Positions 8,281 to 17,081 of a DNA stretch of 61,837 nucleotides are shown one piece after another. This stretch comes from Bacteroidota bacterium (GTDB taxonomy: Bacteria; Bacteroidota; Ignavibacteria; UBA10030; UBA8401). The stretch lies in NCBI GenBank assembly GCA_021796275.1, contig JAJYOI010000005.1, positions 1 through 61,837 of the forward strand, in the 5' to 3' direction. The translations under genes were made by a program, and so were the position numbers. A model generated the notes under the pieces. It was not told the DNA's origin and searched no databases. It was given only the letters and a program-made list of their open reading frames with translations. Every line of letters starts with the position of its first letter. The stretch's first letter is position 1.

Positions 8281-10161
8281 TCAATGACGAACGAGAACAA
8301 TCCCCAAGTGTGTGCCGCGCGGGGTTTGCACGTGATAGAAATACAATCCATCAGGAAGAGGAAGCTGCGGAAAGTGCAACGCATGCCGCCCAGAAGAAAT
8401 TTCTGAAGAAAAGATCGTTGAAACGTTCTGCCCCAATTGATTGTAAAGTTTTAGCACAACAAGAGAAGGCTTCGCAAGTGTAACGCCGATATATGCCGGC
8501 GACAGCGCCGATAGCGCTGGTGTAACTGCCGCAAGATTTTGAAGCGGCGCGCGTTCTGGCTCCTTAGGATCGTAAAAACGAACCGCCGTAACATTCGACG
8601 GAAGGCTTTCATTCCATAATCTATCAAGTGATGTGGCAACGTACCACAATTCTGTACCGGGCGATGCAGGAAATTCGTCAACAAGCGAAGTCAAGGTGTC
8701 GGATGTTATGCAAAACAATTCCTTTGCATCGGAAGTTGTCAGATCACTTTGAGAAAACGAGCGATACATCGCAAAACGATATGCGCCGTCTCCGTCATTG
8801 GCATACAACGGAGATTCCCAATGAAGATCTACTTCTCCGCCAGTTTTTGTTGCTTTCAGGTTTTGCGGAGGCAGCGGCGGAACCGCATCTTTCCAACGCA
8901 TTGTCGGAAGCAACGCAGGATAGCTGTAGAAATTATATTTCAACGAATCTTGAAATCCATTCAAATTTCTTGTAATAGATTTCGAGCTGAAAAAAATACT
9001 TCCGCTCACATTTGAAGTTTCACGATTCAGTCTCATTTGGTTTGGCATTTGCGATGCCGACGACCAATGCGGATCTCCACGCCCGTTTCCGTTTCGATAC
9101 GCTGCCTGCCCGATATACAAATCACGTCCGAACGTGTGTTGCGCCCACCACGGTGTCAATAGATCATACGCCGCAGGCGGATTGCCGATGCTCCAGTAAA
9201 TCTGCGGCGTGACGTAATCAATCGTACCGGCACGCAGCCATTCCAATGCATCGCAGTACAATTTGTCGTATGCCTCAAAGCCATTTGTGCCGGCGCCGCC
9301 ATCCGCAATTTTATTTTTCCAAATGCCGAAGGGGCTGATGCCGAACTTCACCCACGGTTTTATAACGCTGATGCTGTCGTGAATCATGTTGACAAGAAGA
9401 TTCACATTGTCTCTTCGCCAATCGGCAAGCTTAGTAAAGCCGCGATTGTAATGAAGGAATGTCAGGCTGTCTTCGTTCGTGATCGGAGAATATGGATAAA
9501 AATAATCGTCAAAGTGGATTCCATCCACATCATACCGGCGAACGACATCAAGAATAACTTTCGTGACATACGCACGCACAGCGGGTAATCCCGGATCCAA
9601 CAGCTTCATCGAGCCAAACGTGAGAAGCCAGTCCGGATGCTGAACGGCAACATGGTTTGGCGCAAGCTGGTAGCTTCCTCTTCCCGATGAAGATTTCACG
9701 GCGCGATACGGATTGAACCACGCGTGCAATTCCATTCCGCGCTTGTGCGCTTCTTCAATGGCAAATTGCAAAGGATCCCACATGGGCGATGGCGCTTTTC
9801 CCTGTTCGCCGGTTAACCAATATGACCACGGCTCAATCGAAGAACGATACAATGCATCGCATTCGGGGCGGACTTGAAAAACGACAGCGTTAATGCCTGT
9901 AGATTTCAAATTGTCCAGAATGGAAATCAATTCTTGTTGTTGAACTGCCGGCGGTTCTCCTTTGTGCAACGGCCAATCTATATCATCAACAGTAGCGATC
10001 CACACGCCGCGGAATTCCCGCTTCGGCGGGAAAACTTCAGCATGAAGTGAACTTACAATGAACAATAAACACAACAACGTCCAATTGACGATTGCCGATT
10101 TACAATTTTCAATTTCCAATTTCTTATTACCTGTTGTCACTCGCCGTTGGCTATTGCTCAT
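8281..10161 (-). CDS. Secreted GHL10 (DUF187/YngK-DigH-like) glycosyl hydrolase-like protein, copy 2
   Basis: After a hydrophobic signal-like stretch (about residues 28-41) comes a GHL10 domain starting PPKREFRGVWIATV and continuing with WFNPYRAV and GIHFDDYFYPY. The family includes E. coli DigH, which cuts peptide-free peptidoglycan strands, so a cell-wall glycan substrate is plausible. The last 80 residues (LKLYNQLGQ ... LPDGLYFYHV) look like a divergent type IX sorting domain. It is a tandem paralogue of the next gene upstream (10171-12618), which it lacks only in the middle domains. The first 27 residues are encoded by an AATTGNN heptamer repeat and are atypical for a signal peptide. No downstream ATG precedes the signal, so the start is uncertain. 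Confidence 0.82.
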   Translation of the reverse strand: MSNSQRRVTTGNKKLEIENCKSAIVNWTLLCLLFIVSSLHAEVFPPKREFRGVWIATVDDIDWPLHKGEPPAVQQQELISILDNLKSTGINAVVFQVRPECDALYRSSIEPWSYWLTGEQGKAPSPMWDPLQFAIEEAHKRGMELHAWFNPYRAVKSSSGRGSYQLAPNHVAVQHPDWLLTFGSMKLLDPGLPAVRAYVTKVILDVVRRYDVDGIHFDDYFYPYSPITNEDSLTFLHYNRGFTKLADWRRDNVNLLVNMIHDSISVIKPWVKFGISPFGIWKNKIADGGAGTNGFEAYDKLYCDALEWLRAGTIDYVTPQIYWSIGNPPAAYDLLTPWWAQHTFGRDLYIGQAAYRNGNGRGDPHWSSASQMPNQMRLNRETSNVSGSIFFSSKSITRNLNGFQDSLKYNFYSYPALLPTMRWKDAVPPLPPQNLKATKTGGEVDLHWESPLYANDGDGAYRFAMYRSFSQSDLTTSDAKELFCITSDTLTSLVDEFPASPGTELWYVATSLDRLWNESLPSNVTAVRFYDPKEPERAPLQNLAAVTPALSALSPAYIGVTLAKPSLVVLKLYNQLGQNVSTIFSSEISSGRHALHFPQLPLPDGLYFYHVQTPRGTHLGIVLVRH

Positions 10162-10173
10162 TGATAATTGTTA
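10083..10173. repeat. Degenerate heptanucleotide tandem repeat
   Basis: From 10083 to 10124 six 7-base units follow each other, as AATTGAC, GATTGCC, GATTTAC, AATTTTC, AATTTCC and AATTTCT. Weaker units with ATTG at the same phase continue to about 10173. On the minus strand this encodes the first residues of the GHL10 copy 2 protein. Such 7-mer arrays are normally intergenic. Confidence 0.6.
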
Positions 10174-12618
10174 TTTCTCCAACAACATTTTTTTCGCGTC
10201 AACAAACGAGCCGGATTGCAAGCGGTAAATGTATACGCCGCTCGGCAGCGCCGAAGCATTCCATTCAACCTCATACGTTCCGGAAACTCTTTGTCCATTC
10301 ACCAATGTTGCCACTTCCTGGCCGAGAACGTTATACACTTTCAATGTGACAAATCCGTAATCGGCAATCGTAAACCGTAAACGTGTCGCCGGGTTGAACG
10401 GATTCGGATAATTCTGATCAAGATGATACACCAATGGCTGCATTTCATTCCCTTGTTCAACTCCGGCTGTGCCCTGCCCGACACCGAAAAGCACAACTTT
10501 GAATGGCGAGTTCTGTGCAGTGCTGTATATTTTCAATGTATCCAGAAAAACTTTTGCTGTGTCTGGAGAAAATGCCACTGAAAAACTAAGCGTATCGCTT
10601 TTTGTCAGCGAAAGAGGAAATGTTATTGCCTGCGGCATCGAAAAAGCTTTGCTCTGGTGAACAATGGAATCCACCCGCAATGTGTTGACCGAAGAATTAC
10701 TCAGCGATACTGTTTTTGAAACCGACTGTCCGACATCAATTGTCCCGAAACCGATACCGGTTGCGCGTGCAGTCATCATTGGCGGCGGTGAATTTCCTTT
10801 CACAAAAACTTTCACCAAACTCAACGCTGAATTGTTTGGAAGGAACACAGTATCCGTGAATTGTCCGACAGCGGCGGGAGAAAAATAAACCAGAACTGCG
10901 GCACTGTCACTGACCGTTTCCGGTTTATTATCAGTTGAAGCGTGAAATGGCGCGCCTCCGGCATACGCTGAATCAAGTGTCAAAGTATTTGCTGAATGAT
11001 TGTACACAATCAACGAATCAACAGAAGCATTACCGATAGCAACATCGCCGAGATCAATCGAGAGTCTATTCATGGCAATAAACGGTTTGCCGCTTGGTGC
11101 GACATACGCCCGGCTTGCCGTGCTGCTTTCGTTCCATAATTTATCCAACGAAGTTACAATCGCTTCATATTGTGCGGAAGAAGCGGAAGCAAACGAATCC
11201 TGAAATTGTGTCGTGTCGGTCGCTGTGATTGTGCGAATGTTGCGCGGATCGGCCGCGTTAACTGCCAACAGAGAATTCACAGCGCTGTACACCACATATC
11301 GCCTCGCAGAATCTCCGTCTGCGGCAAGCGCCGGATTCTGCCACTGCAATAAAATTCCGTTTACATTTGCCGTGCCCGCAAGATTTGCCGGCGGCAACGG
11401 CGGAATGGAATCTTTCCACGTCATCGCAGGCATGAGCGTTGGGTATTTGTAGAAATTATTCTTCAACGAATCTGCAAAACCTTTCGGATTGTTGGTAACG
11501 CCGTACGCTGCCCTGAAGAAAATACTTCCCTCCGCAATGCCCGTACGATCCAACCGAATTTGATTCGGCAACTCTGACGATCCCCAATTACTATCCGTGA
11601 TGCGGTACGGTGCTTGCCCAACATACAAATGTCTGCCGTTTTTCACCGAAGCCCACCACGGCGCAAGTTTTCCATAATCTTGTCCGCCGCCAAAGGGCCA
11701 ATACAATTCGGGTCCAATGTAATCAACCCATCCTTGGGCAAGCCACGTCACAGCATCACAATACAAATCATCGTACGCACTCAGCCCGGAAACTCCTGCC
11801 GGAACTCCGCTCTTCCAAATACCAAATGGACTGATACCGAACTTCACCCACGGCTTCACGGCTTGAATGCTGTCATGAACTGCTTTGATAAGAACATTGA
11901 CATTATTTCTTCGCCAATCGCCGATATTTGTAAAGCTCCCGCGGTACAATCTCCAGCTTGCAGAATCCTGATTTGTTATGCCATTGTAGGAATAAAAATA
12001 ATCGTCCCAGTGCACACCATCAATATCGTAGCGCCGCACAACGTCAAGAATAACGCTTAAGTCGTACGCGCGCACATCGGGAATCCCGGGATCGAGCAGC
12101 CATTCGTTGCTGAATTTGAGAAGCCACTCAGGATGTTTCACTGCAACATGATTCGAAGCAAGAGTGTAACTCGGAACTCCGCTCTTTACCGTTTTCACTG
12201 CGCGGTACGGATTGAACCACGCATGCAATTCCATTCCACGCTTGTGCGCTTCGGTAATTGCAAATTGAAGCGGATCCCATAACGGGCTCGGCGCGCTGCC
12301 CTGCGCTCCGGTCAGCCAATACGACCACGGTTCGATTGATGACTGATACAGCGCATCGCATTCCGGCCGAATTTGAAAAACAACCGCGTTAATGCCGATA
12401 GCTTTCAGATTATCAAGAATGGTGATGAGCTGGCTTTGCTGGTACGATGGCGCCGCACCGCGCGCGGGCCAATCAAGGTTCGCAACGGTCGCAATCCATG
12501 CCCCGCGAAATTCACGCTTCGGAGGAACGCTTTGTGCGGATGATATTGCAAATGGCGCTGTAAGCGCCACAAAAACTACAACGAGTGTGAGAAGGAGAGG
12601 TCGTATCAAATTTTTCAT
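10171..12618 (-). CDS. Secreted GHL10 protein with ASH-like domains and type IX sorting signal, copy 1
   Basis: The 815-residue protein has a signal peptide (residues 1-29, ending SSAQS). A GHL10 domain follows (PPKREFRGAWIATV, about 32-400), then a fibronectin-like stretch. Two immunoglobulin-like ASH/choice-of-anchor repeats follow (GDVAIGNASVDSLIV and GTIDVGQSVSKTV). The C-terminus is a classic Por/type IX sorting domain (LDQNYPNPFNPATRLRF ... LPSGVYIYRLQSG). Export across both membranes with sorting-domain removal is the expected fate. The substrate is probably peptidoglycan-like glycan by analogy to DigH. It ends 9 bases before the tandem paralogue and is probably in the same operon. Confidence 0.9.
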   Translation of the reverse strand: MKNLIRPLLLTLVVVFVALTAPFAISSAQSVPPKREFRGAWIATVANLDWPARGAAPSYQQSQLITILDNLKAIGINAVVFQIRPECDALYQSSIEPWSYWLTGAQGSAPSPLWDPLQFAITEAHKRGMELHAWFNPYRAVKTVKSGVPSYTLASNHVAVKHPEWLLKFSNEWLLDPGIPDVRAYDLSVILDVVRRYDIDGVHWDDYFYSYNGITNQDSASWRLYRGSFTNIGDWRRNNVNVLIKAVHDSIQAVKPWVKFGISPFGIWKSGVPAGVSGLSAYDDLYCDAVTWLAQGWVDYIGPELYWPFGGGQDYGKLAPWWASVKNGRHLYVGQAPYRITDSNWGSSELPNQIRLDRTGIAEGSIFFRAAYGVTNNPKGFADSLKNNFYKYPTLMPAMTWKDSIPPLPPANLAGTANVNGILLQWQNPALAADGDSARRYVVYSAVNSLLAVNAADPRNIRTITATDTTQFQDSFASASSAQYEAIVTSLDKLWNESSTASRAYVAPSGKPFIAMNRLSIDLGDVAIGNASVDSLIVYNHSANTLTLDSAYAGGAPFHASTDNKPETVSDSAAVLVYFSPAAVGQFTDTVFLPNNSALSLVKVFVKGNSPPPMMTARATGIGFGTIDVGQSVSKTVSLSNSSVNTLRVDSIVHQSKAFSMPQAITFPLSLTKSDTLSFSVAFSPDTAKVFLDTLKIYSTAQNSPFKVVLFGVGQGTAGVEQGNEMQPLVYHLDQNYPNPFNPATRLRFTIADYGFVTLKVYNVLGQEVATLVNGQRVSGTYEVEWNASALPSGVYIYRLQSGSFVDAKKMLLEK

Positions 12619-12822
12619 TCGGATAGTATGTTGTGAGAGGAATGTAGTGGATTGAAAAACATATAGAACATAAATTTTCGGTCAGAATATTTGTGCGCAG
12701 AAAATTCCCTTCAACGAATTTTCAGGGATTGATGACGCGAAGGAAAATGCAACTGTTTAAAGCTATTCGATTGCTTTAAGTGCCGAAAGCATGACTTTGC
12801 CGCAATCGAACAGCTAAACGCT

Positions 12823-14314
12823 TCAGAAGCGGTACGAAATAGTGAAGTTAATGTTGGTTGTTTTAATTGTCTCGTCGGTGCGCGACGCATCAACGCCGAT
12901 CGGCAGATATGGATCAACGTAGTTGTTGTGATATGTCTTCGTCGAACCAAACGCGATTGCTCCGTCGAGCAGAACATCATTTTGCAAAAGAATACCGACA
13001 CCGCCGGTAATTGCTGTAAGATCGTACGATGACGGATCGCCGTTAAACTTTGACGGGTCTCTGTAATATCCGGCGCGCAGGCTGATACCCGTTGCAGGGA
13101 TTTGAAACTCTGCGCCCAAATGAATATCGGTAGTCGCACGGAACGTGTTCTTCAGTGTTGAATTGGTTTTTTTCCAAATCCGGATTATTCTGCCACTGAA
13201 TTTGGCTCCAATCGGCATACTGAATATCAGCGGCAAGAAGCAATCCATTCACCGGCATGACCGAAGCGCCAACGCCGAATACCCATGGCGAAAGCACGCC
13301 GTAATTATTATCGGTCACTGTGTAGGAATATTGTGTCAGGTCGTTACCGTTCGTGTCGCGCGGAATGTAGCCGTCGTCAAAGACGCTCTGTCCGGAATTA
13401 GTATACGATTCTCGCACGGTGATTGATGTCGGAGTTTTCATTGTAAGTCCGAAGCGAGCGACATCACCGAGCCTGTACATCATACCGAACATCGCATTAA
13501 TGCCGCTTATGTCGCTGGAGACGTCCGAATCAAAATAAAATGTGTTGAATTTCAGATAGGCAGAATCCGTCGGCACCGTCGGACGCGGATCGGAATAGTA
13601 ATTGCTCGTGTCGGCTTCAACATAGTTCCGAACATAGTTGTAGCTCCCCGACAATAAATTGATTGTAATGCCGAACGACAAATCTTTTTCTACGTCGATT
13701 GCGCCAGAGAATGCCCAGTTGCCGAGGCCGCCGCTCTCCCGCGTTTCACCGCTTTGGGTGACGTTCTTCTGGATGATCGTATTGCCGGAATTATCTTCCA
13801 ACGCAACCTGAAAAGGAATGTCGTACTGAGCATTCGGATCATAGAGCGATGAAATAATTGACGACCGTGTATTGAATCCGTTGAAATCAACGACGCTCGT
13901 GAAATCTTTCACGCGGCTGTAACCAAACGCGAACACAAGGCTGCCGCGGACAGTCGGAAACGGAAAAACGAAGCCGAGATCGTTCAGGCTTGTCGCCGAA
14001 TTTTTTCCCGTTGAACTGTACGCCGGAATTCCAAGAAACTGTGCATCGTTGTTCACGGCATTATTCATAATGCCGCCGGTAATTTCGAGGCGGCGCATCT
14101 GCGCCAGACCTGCAGGATTCCAGAACACGGCGCTGTAATCATCAGCCACACCGATATAGGCATTGCCCATGCCCATTGCGCGCGATCCGACGCCGCCGCC
14201 GGTAGAAGAAAACCGCAGGGCGTCTTCAGGAACTTGCGAGAAGGAAAGTGAAAAGAGTGAAATGGTACCGAAGCACAGAATCAAAATTGTCGATTTGAAT
14301 GAAGTCGTTGTCAT
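12823..14314 (-). CDS. OmpP1/FadL/TodX-type outer-membrane porin, broken by a one-base frameshift
   Basis: The start is the ATG at 14314, followed by a signal peptide ending LSFSQ. FSSTGGGVGSRAMGMGNA and DYSAVFWNPAGLAQ are the hallmarks of FadL-family hydrocarbon/fatty-acid transporters. The frame runs well until about codon 380 and then fails. The matching C-terminus (FRATTDIHLGAEF ... TNINFTISYRF) continues in another frame down to 12823 and ends with the aromatic residue expected for a beta-barrel. The switch falls in a run of seven T (13167-13173; A7 in the coding strand). Six bases would restore one continuous protein of about 496 residues. A homopolymer sequencing error, a recent null mutation or phase variation are all possible. 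Confidence 0.8.
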
Positions 14315-14360
14315 ATATATTCCCGGATTTCCAAGTTGAAAACCACGCCAGCGGCGTGTG

Positions 14361-14957
14361 TTATTTCCCGCTTCCGCGTGTTGACCCGGTTTTTCGGGTT
14401 GTACCGGAAGAATCGCTGCCGGAACGCTGACGCTCCTGCGGCTGAGCTGGCTGCGCAGTTTGTTGAGGCTGCTGCGACGCCGATGATGCATTGCCTGTTG
14501 CAGGAGCGGATGACGATCCGCCCGATGGCGCCTGCGGTGCCGGCGATGCACTTGTTCCTCCGCGTGTTTCTCCAACACGGCGGCGCGGCGCTTTTGAGTT
14601 TCCGTTCGATGGCTGAGATGCGGCTGAAGCAGGAAGTGGCGGCGGCGCATACACATTGTACCACCACGGAATGCTTGTGTACGGATTTCGCCAGCCGTAC
14701 GGATCCACAATCATTCCATGCACAGAGTGAACACCGAGCGATTGCATCTCGTCATAGCGGTCGTCTAATTCAGATTGAGAATGACAGGAAAGGCAATTCG
14801 AGCCGTAATTTAATTCCGCGGCAGAAGCGCCGCCGGAAAAATATTCATTGCTGTCATTGGCGGACTCCACGCTTGACGGCGTCATGATCACGGTGTAACA
14901 TCCGCTCAACAAAAGTGCCGTTCCGACAAGAGATCCAACTATCAATGATGGTTTCAT
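14361..14957 (-). CDS. Cys-Tyr-Thr lipoprotein with a CxxCH motif
   Basis: This 198-residue protein has a lipoprotein signal with lipobox LLSGC (lipidated Cys20). A single CLSCH (residues 55-59) could bind c-type heme. Next is a Trp/Tyr/Pro-rich segment (near PYTSIPWWYNVYAPPP), and then a long disordered tail rich in Ser, Gln, Pro, Ala and Arg. It shares the Cys-Tyr-Thr start and basic disordered tail with the next gene upstream, suggesting a common family. No named function was recognised. It lies between that lipoprotein gene and the FadL-type porin, all on the minus strand. Confidence 0.75.
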   Translation of the reverse strand: MKPSLIVGSLVGTALLLSGCYTVIMTPSSVESANDSNEYFSGGASAAELNYGSNCLSCHSQSELDDRYDEMQSLGVHSVHGMIVDPYGWRNPYTSIPWWYNVYAPPPLPASAASQPSNGNSKAPRRRVGETRGGTSASPAPQAPSGGSSSAPATGNASSASQQPQQTAQPAQPQERQRSGSDSSGTTRKTGSTRGSGK

Positions 14958-15070
14958 GAGTACTCAGAATAAAAGCATTTCACAACTAATGATTCATTTT
15001 CCGTCTTCTCAATCTTTGACGGAACAAACCGGCAAAATGTTTAACGCCTTGAAGCTCAAACTTGCGAAAG

Positions 15071-15103
15071 AGGTAGACTCCACCTCACAGGTGGAGTCTA
15101 TCT
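15071..15103 (-). terminator. Strong hairpin after the Tyr-rich lipoprotein gene
   Basis: TAGACTCCACCT and AGGTGGAGTCTA form a perfect 12-bp stem around the loop CAC, extendable to 15 bp with one G-T pair. It starts 7 bases past the upstream gene's stop codon. The following tract on the minus strand (CTCTTTC) is only weakly T-rich. It may terminate partially, or protect the 3' end of the mRNA. Confidence 0.55.
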
Positions 15104-15109
15104 GATCAT

Positions 15110-16144
15110 TTACCGTCTTCGTCCGCGTGGCGCAGGTGCGCTTTCTCCACCGCCGCCGCCTCGGCTTTCACCGCCACCGCTTCGTGTACGTGGTGCTGAA
15201 TATGACGGCGGCGCACTGCGCTGCGGTGGTTGTGAATTGCTCGGTGGACTGTAACGGTATTGCGGTTGGCGTGTTCGTGCTGTTCTTTGCGGCCCACGAT
15301 TTTGATCCGGCGGATTTGACTGCCTGCCGCTTTGCGTTGCACGTGTCCGCTGCTGCGGCTGACTGCTTCGTGCAGCTTGTCCGTTATCTCCATTATTTCG
15401 TGAACGAGCAGCCGGCGTTGAAACTGATCCGCGTCCTGAACGTGCATTATCTTGTGCCAACCGGTCCCACCACGGCGTCTGACGCGTTCGCGGTGCTTGA
15501 GCTTGTGTTGAGGTTGAACCGGTCGTTGTGGTTCCTGAAACTGTTGTTGTACGATGCCGATAATCTCCCGAAGAGGTACCGACATTCGAACTTGCCGCGC
15601 CTGCAGCCGGAGCCGTGGCGTAAACGCCGCGGGTCATTCCGCCGCCGCGTGTACTGCCAAATGTGCGCGTTCTACCAACCGATCCATTCCCTGTATAAGC
15701 AGAGTATGGATATCCGTAGTAGCCACCGTAATAACCATAATTACCGTAGTACGGATAATAAGGATTATACGGTTGATACCAATATGGATTGTAGTAGTTT
15801 ACGGGATACCATGGATTATACCATGTTGAATACCACGGATCGTATGGATCGTAGTAACTGCGCCAGCCGACCCACCCGTAACTGTATGGGTAGTAAAAAT
15901 CAAATGCGAGATTATAGCGCCACGCACGATAGCCATCATCATCGAAATAATTGTTGATGACCGTCTGCCCGCTCTGAGATGTTGTATCGCTCACTGTCGT
16001 TCCATCCGCAGAGTAATCATAACCTGAATTGTTCTGTGCATTATCATTGTCGCTCATGGTCGCCATTTCAGTGTAGCAACCGCTCACTGCCGCAGCAAGA
16101 GTGAATATTCCTGCTGTCAAAAGGCTTCGCCATAATGTTTTCAT
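15110..16144 (-). CDS. Tyr-rich Cys-Tyr-Thr lipoprotein
   Basis: The 344-residue protein begins with a lipoprotein signal (lipobox AVSGC, Cys23). A region about 60 residues long (roughly 90-155) is packed with Tyr, Trp, Pro, Gly and Asn, as in YNPYWYQPYNPYYPYYGNYG. The second half is disordered and rich in Arg, Ser, Gln and Gly, ending GRRR. The pattern suggests a surface-anchored, self-associating or glycan/wall-binding protein, but no family name can be given. AAAGGAGG before the ATG is a very strong ribosome binding site, suggesting high expression. A large antisense reading frame exists here but is only a composition effect. Confidence 0.72.
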   Translation of the reverse strand: MKTLWRSLLTAGIFTLAAAVSGCYTEMATMSDNDNAQNNSGYDYSADGTTVSDTTSQSGQTVINNYFDDDGYRAWRYNLAFDFYYPYSYGWVGWRSYYDPYDPWYSTWYNPWYPVNYYNPYWYQPYNPYYPYYGNYGYYGGYYGYPYSAYTGNGSVGRTRTFGSTRGGGMTRGVYATAPAAGAASSNVGTSSGDYRHRTTTVSGTTTTGSTSTQAQAPRTRQTPWWDRLAQDNARSGRGSVSTPAARSRNNGDNGQAARSSQPQQRTRATQSGRQSNPPDQNRGPQRTARTRQPQYRYSPPSNSQPPQRSAPPSYSAPRTRSGGGESRGGGGGESAPAPRGRRR

Positions 16145-16231
16145 TTTCCTATCCTCCTTTCAAAGAGGTAAAACTTGTTTCTCGTACTGCTACAACACTT
16201 CACTGTTCTTTTTCATTCCCGAATGTATGCG

Positions 16232-16996
16232 CTACAACGTGCGCACATACTCAACTTTCAACGTTCTATTTCCAATTGTGACAATATCCTGATTCTTTGC
16301 CAAATTCTTCAAATCGAAGCCAAGCGTAAATCCGTTTCCCCATGACCAGCGGATTCCGGCATTTAAATAGCCTTTCCCTTTTCCTACTGCCCGGGCACCG
16401 GTGTCGTTAAATCCAAAGTCATATTCACACAGAAATGAAATATCAGAACCAAACGATTTTTCTGCGCCAACGAACACATCCGGGTTTTTGTTGCCGTCAT
16501 CCCGTTCCATACTCAGGTTTACGCCGCCATGCAGACTTAAGTTTCCAAAGAGCGAATAATTTTTGCTCGCAACTGCATAGATTCCGCGAGACTTGATCGT
16601 GAATCTATTTGTACTGTCAATGTAGCTTTCTTTTCCCTGCGAATCAAATCCGAGCGCAATCGCCGGCATGGCAACAGTCTCATCGAACAGCCGGAATTTG
16701 ATCATCACACCGGGAAGCCGCTGCCAATTCACTTGATCGGAGCCGATAATTCCTGTGCCGCCGTACGAAATTCCGAAATTCAATCGGTCAAGCGCGCCAG
16801 CGGAAAGCGCAATCATCAAACCGCCCTGCTGAAACATGTCAATATCCATTCCGAATGAACCGCGTTTCAGCAATCCGGCAGTCGGCGTATCAATGACCCA
16901 ACGAGGTTCAACATTCGCATTGTCACCGGCAGAAATCTGTCCAAAGAGCGAAGAATTCAAGAGCATCACCAACATTATCGTTATGACTTTTTTCAC
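16232..16996 (-). CDS. Outer-membrane beta-barrel protein, YjbH-like
   Basis: The 254-residue protein has a signal peptide ending SSLFGQ. It is followed by alternating strands such as GSFGMDIDMFQQGG and LNFGISYGGTGIIGS, and later VFVGAEKSF and NAGIRWSWGNGFTLGFDLKNL. The arrangement resembles YjbH/exopolysaccharide-associated small barrels. The start is a GTG preceded by AAGGAG. The role is unknown. Confidence 0.65.
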   Translation of the reverse strand: MKKVITIMLVMLLNSSLFGQISAGDNANVEPRWVIDTPTAGLLKRGSFGMDIDMFQQGGLMIALSAGALDRLNFGISYGGTGIIGSDQVNWQRLPGVMIKFRLFDETVAMPAIALGFDSQGKESYIDSTNRFTIKSRGIYAVASKNYSLFGNLSLHGGVNLSMERDDGNKNPDVFVGAEKSFGSDISFLCEYDFGFNDTGARAVGKGKGYLNAGIRWSWGNGFTLGFDLKNLAKNQDIVTIGNRTLKVEYVRTL

Positions 16997-17081
16997 TTGA
17001 TTCTCCTTGTACTGTTAGACTAATTCAGTTTAACGAAGTTTACCATTGCAGTCAATTAAATTCGATTAATTTTCCAACTTT

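Noticed and set aside
14336-14887. 183-codon plus-strand frame opposite the CxxCH lipoprotein
   Set aside because: Antisense artefact of the Arg/Ser/Gln-rich tail.
15127-15957. Long plus-strand reading frame opposite the Tyr-rich lipoprotein gene
   Set aside because: It mirrors the repetitive codons of the lipoprotein and has no recognisable domain or ribosome binding site.
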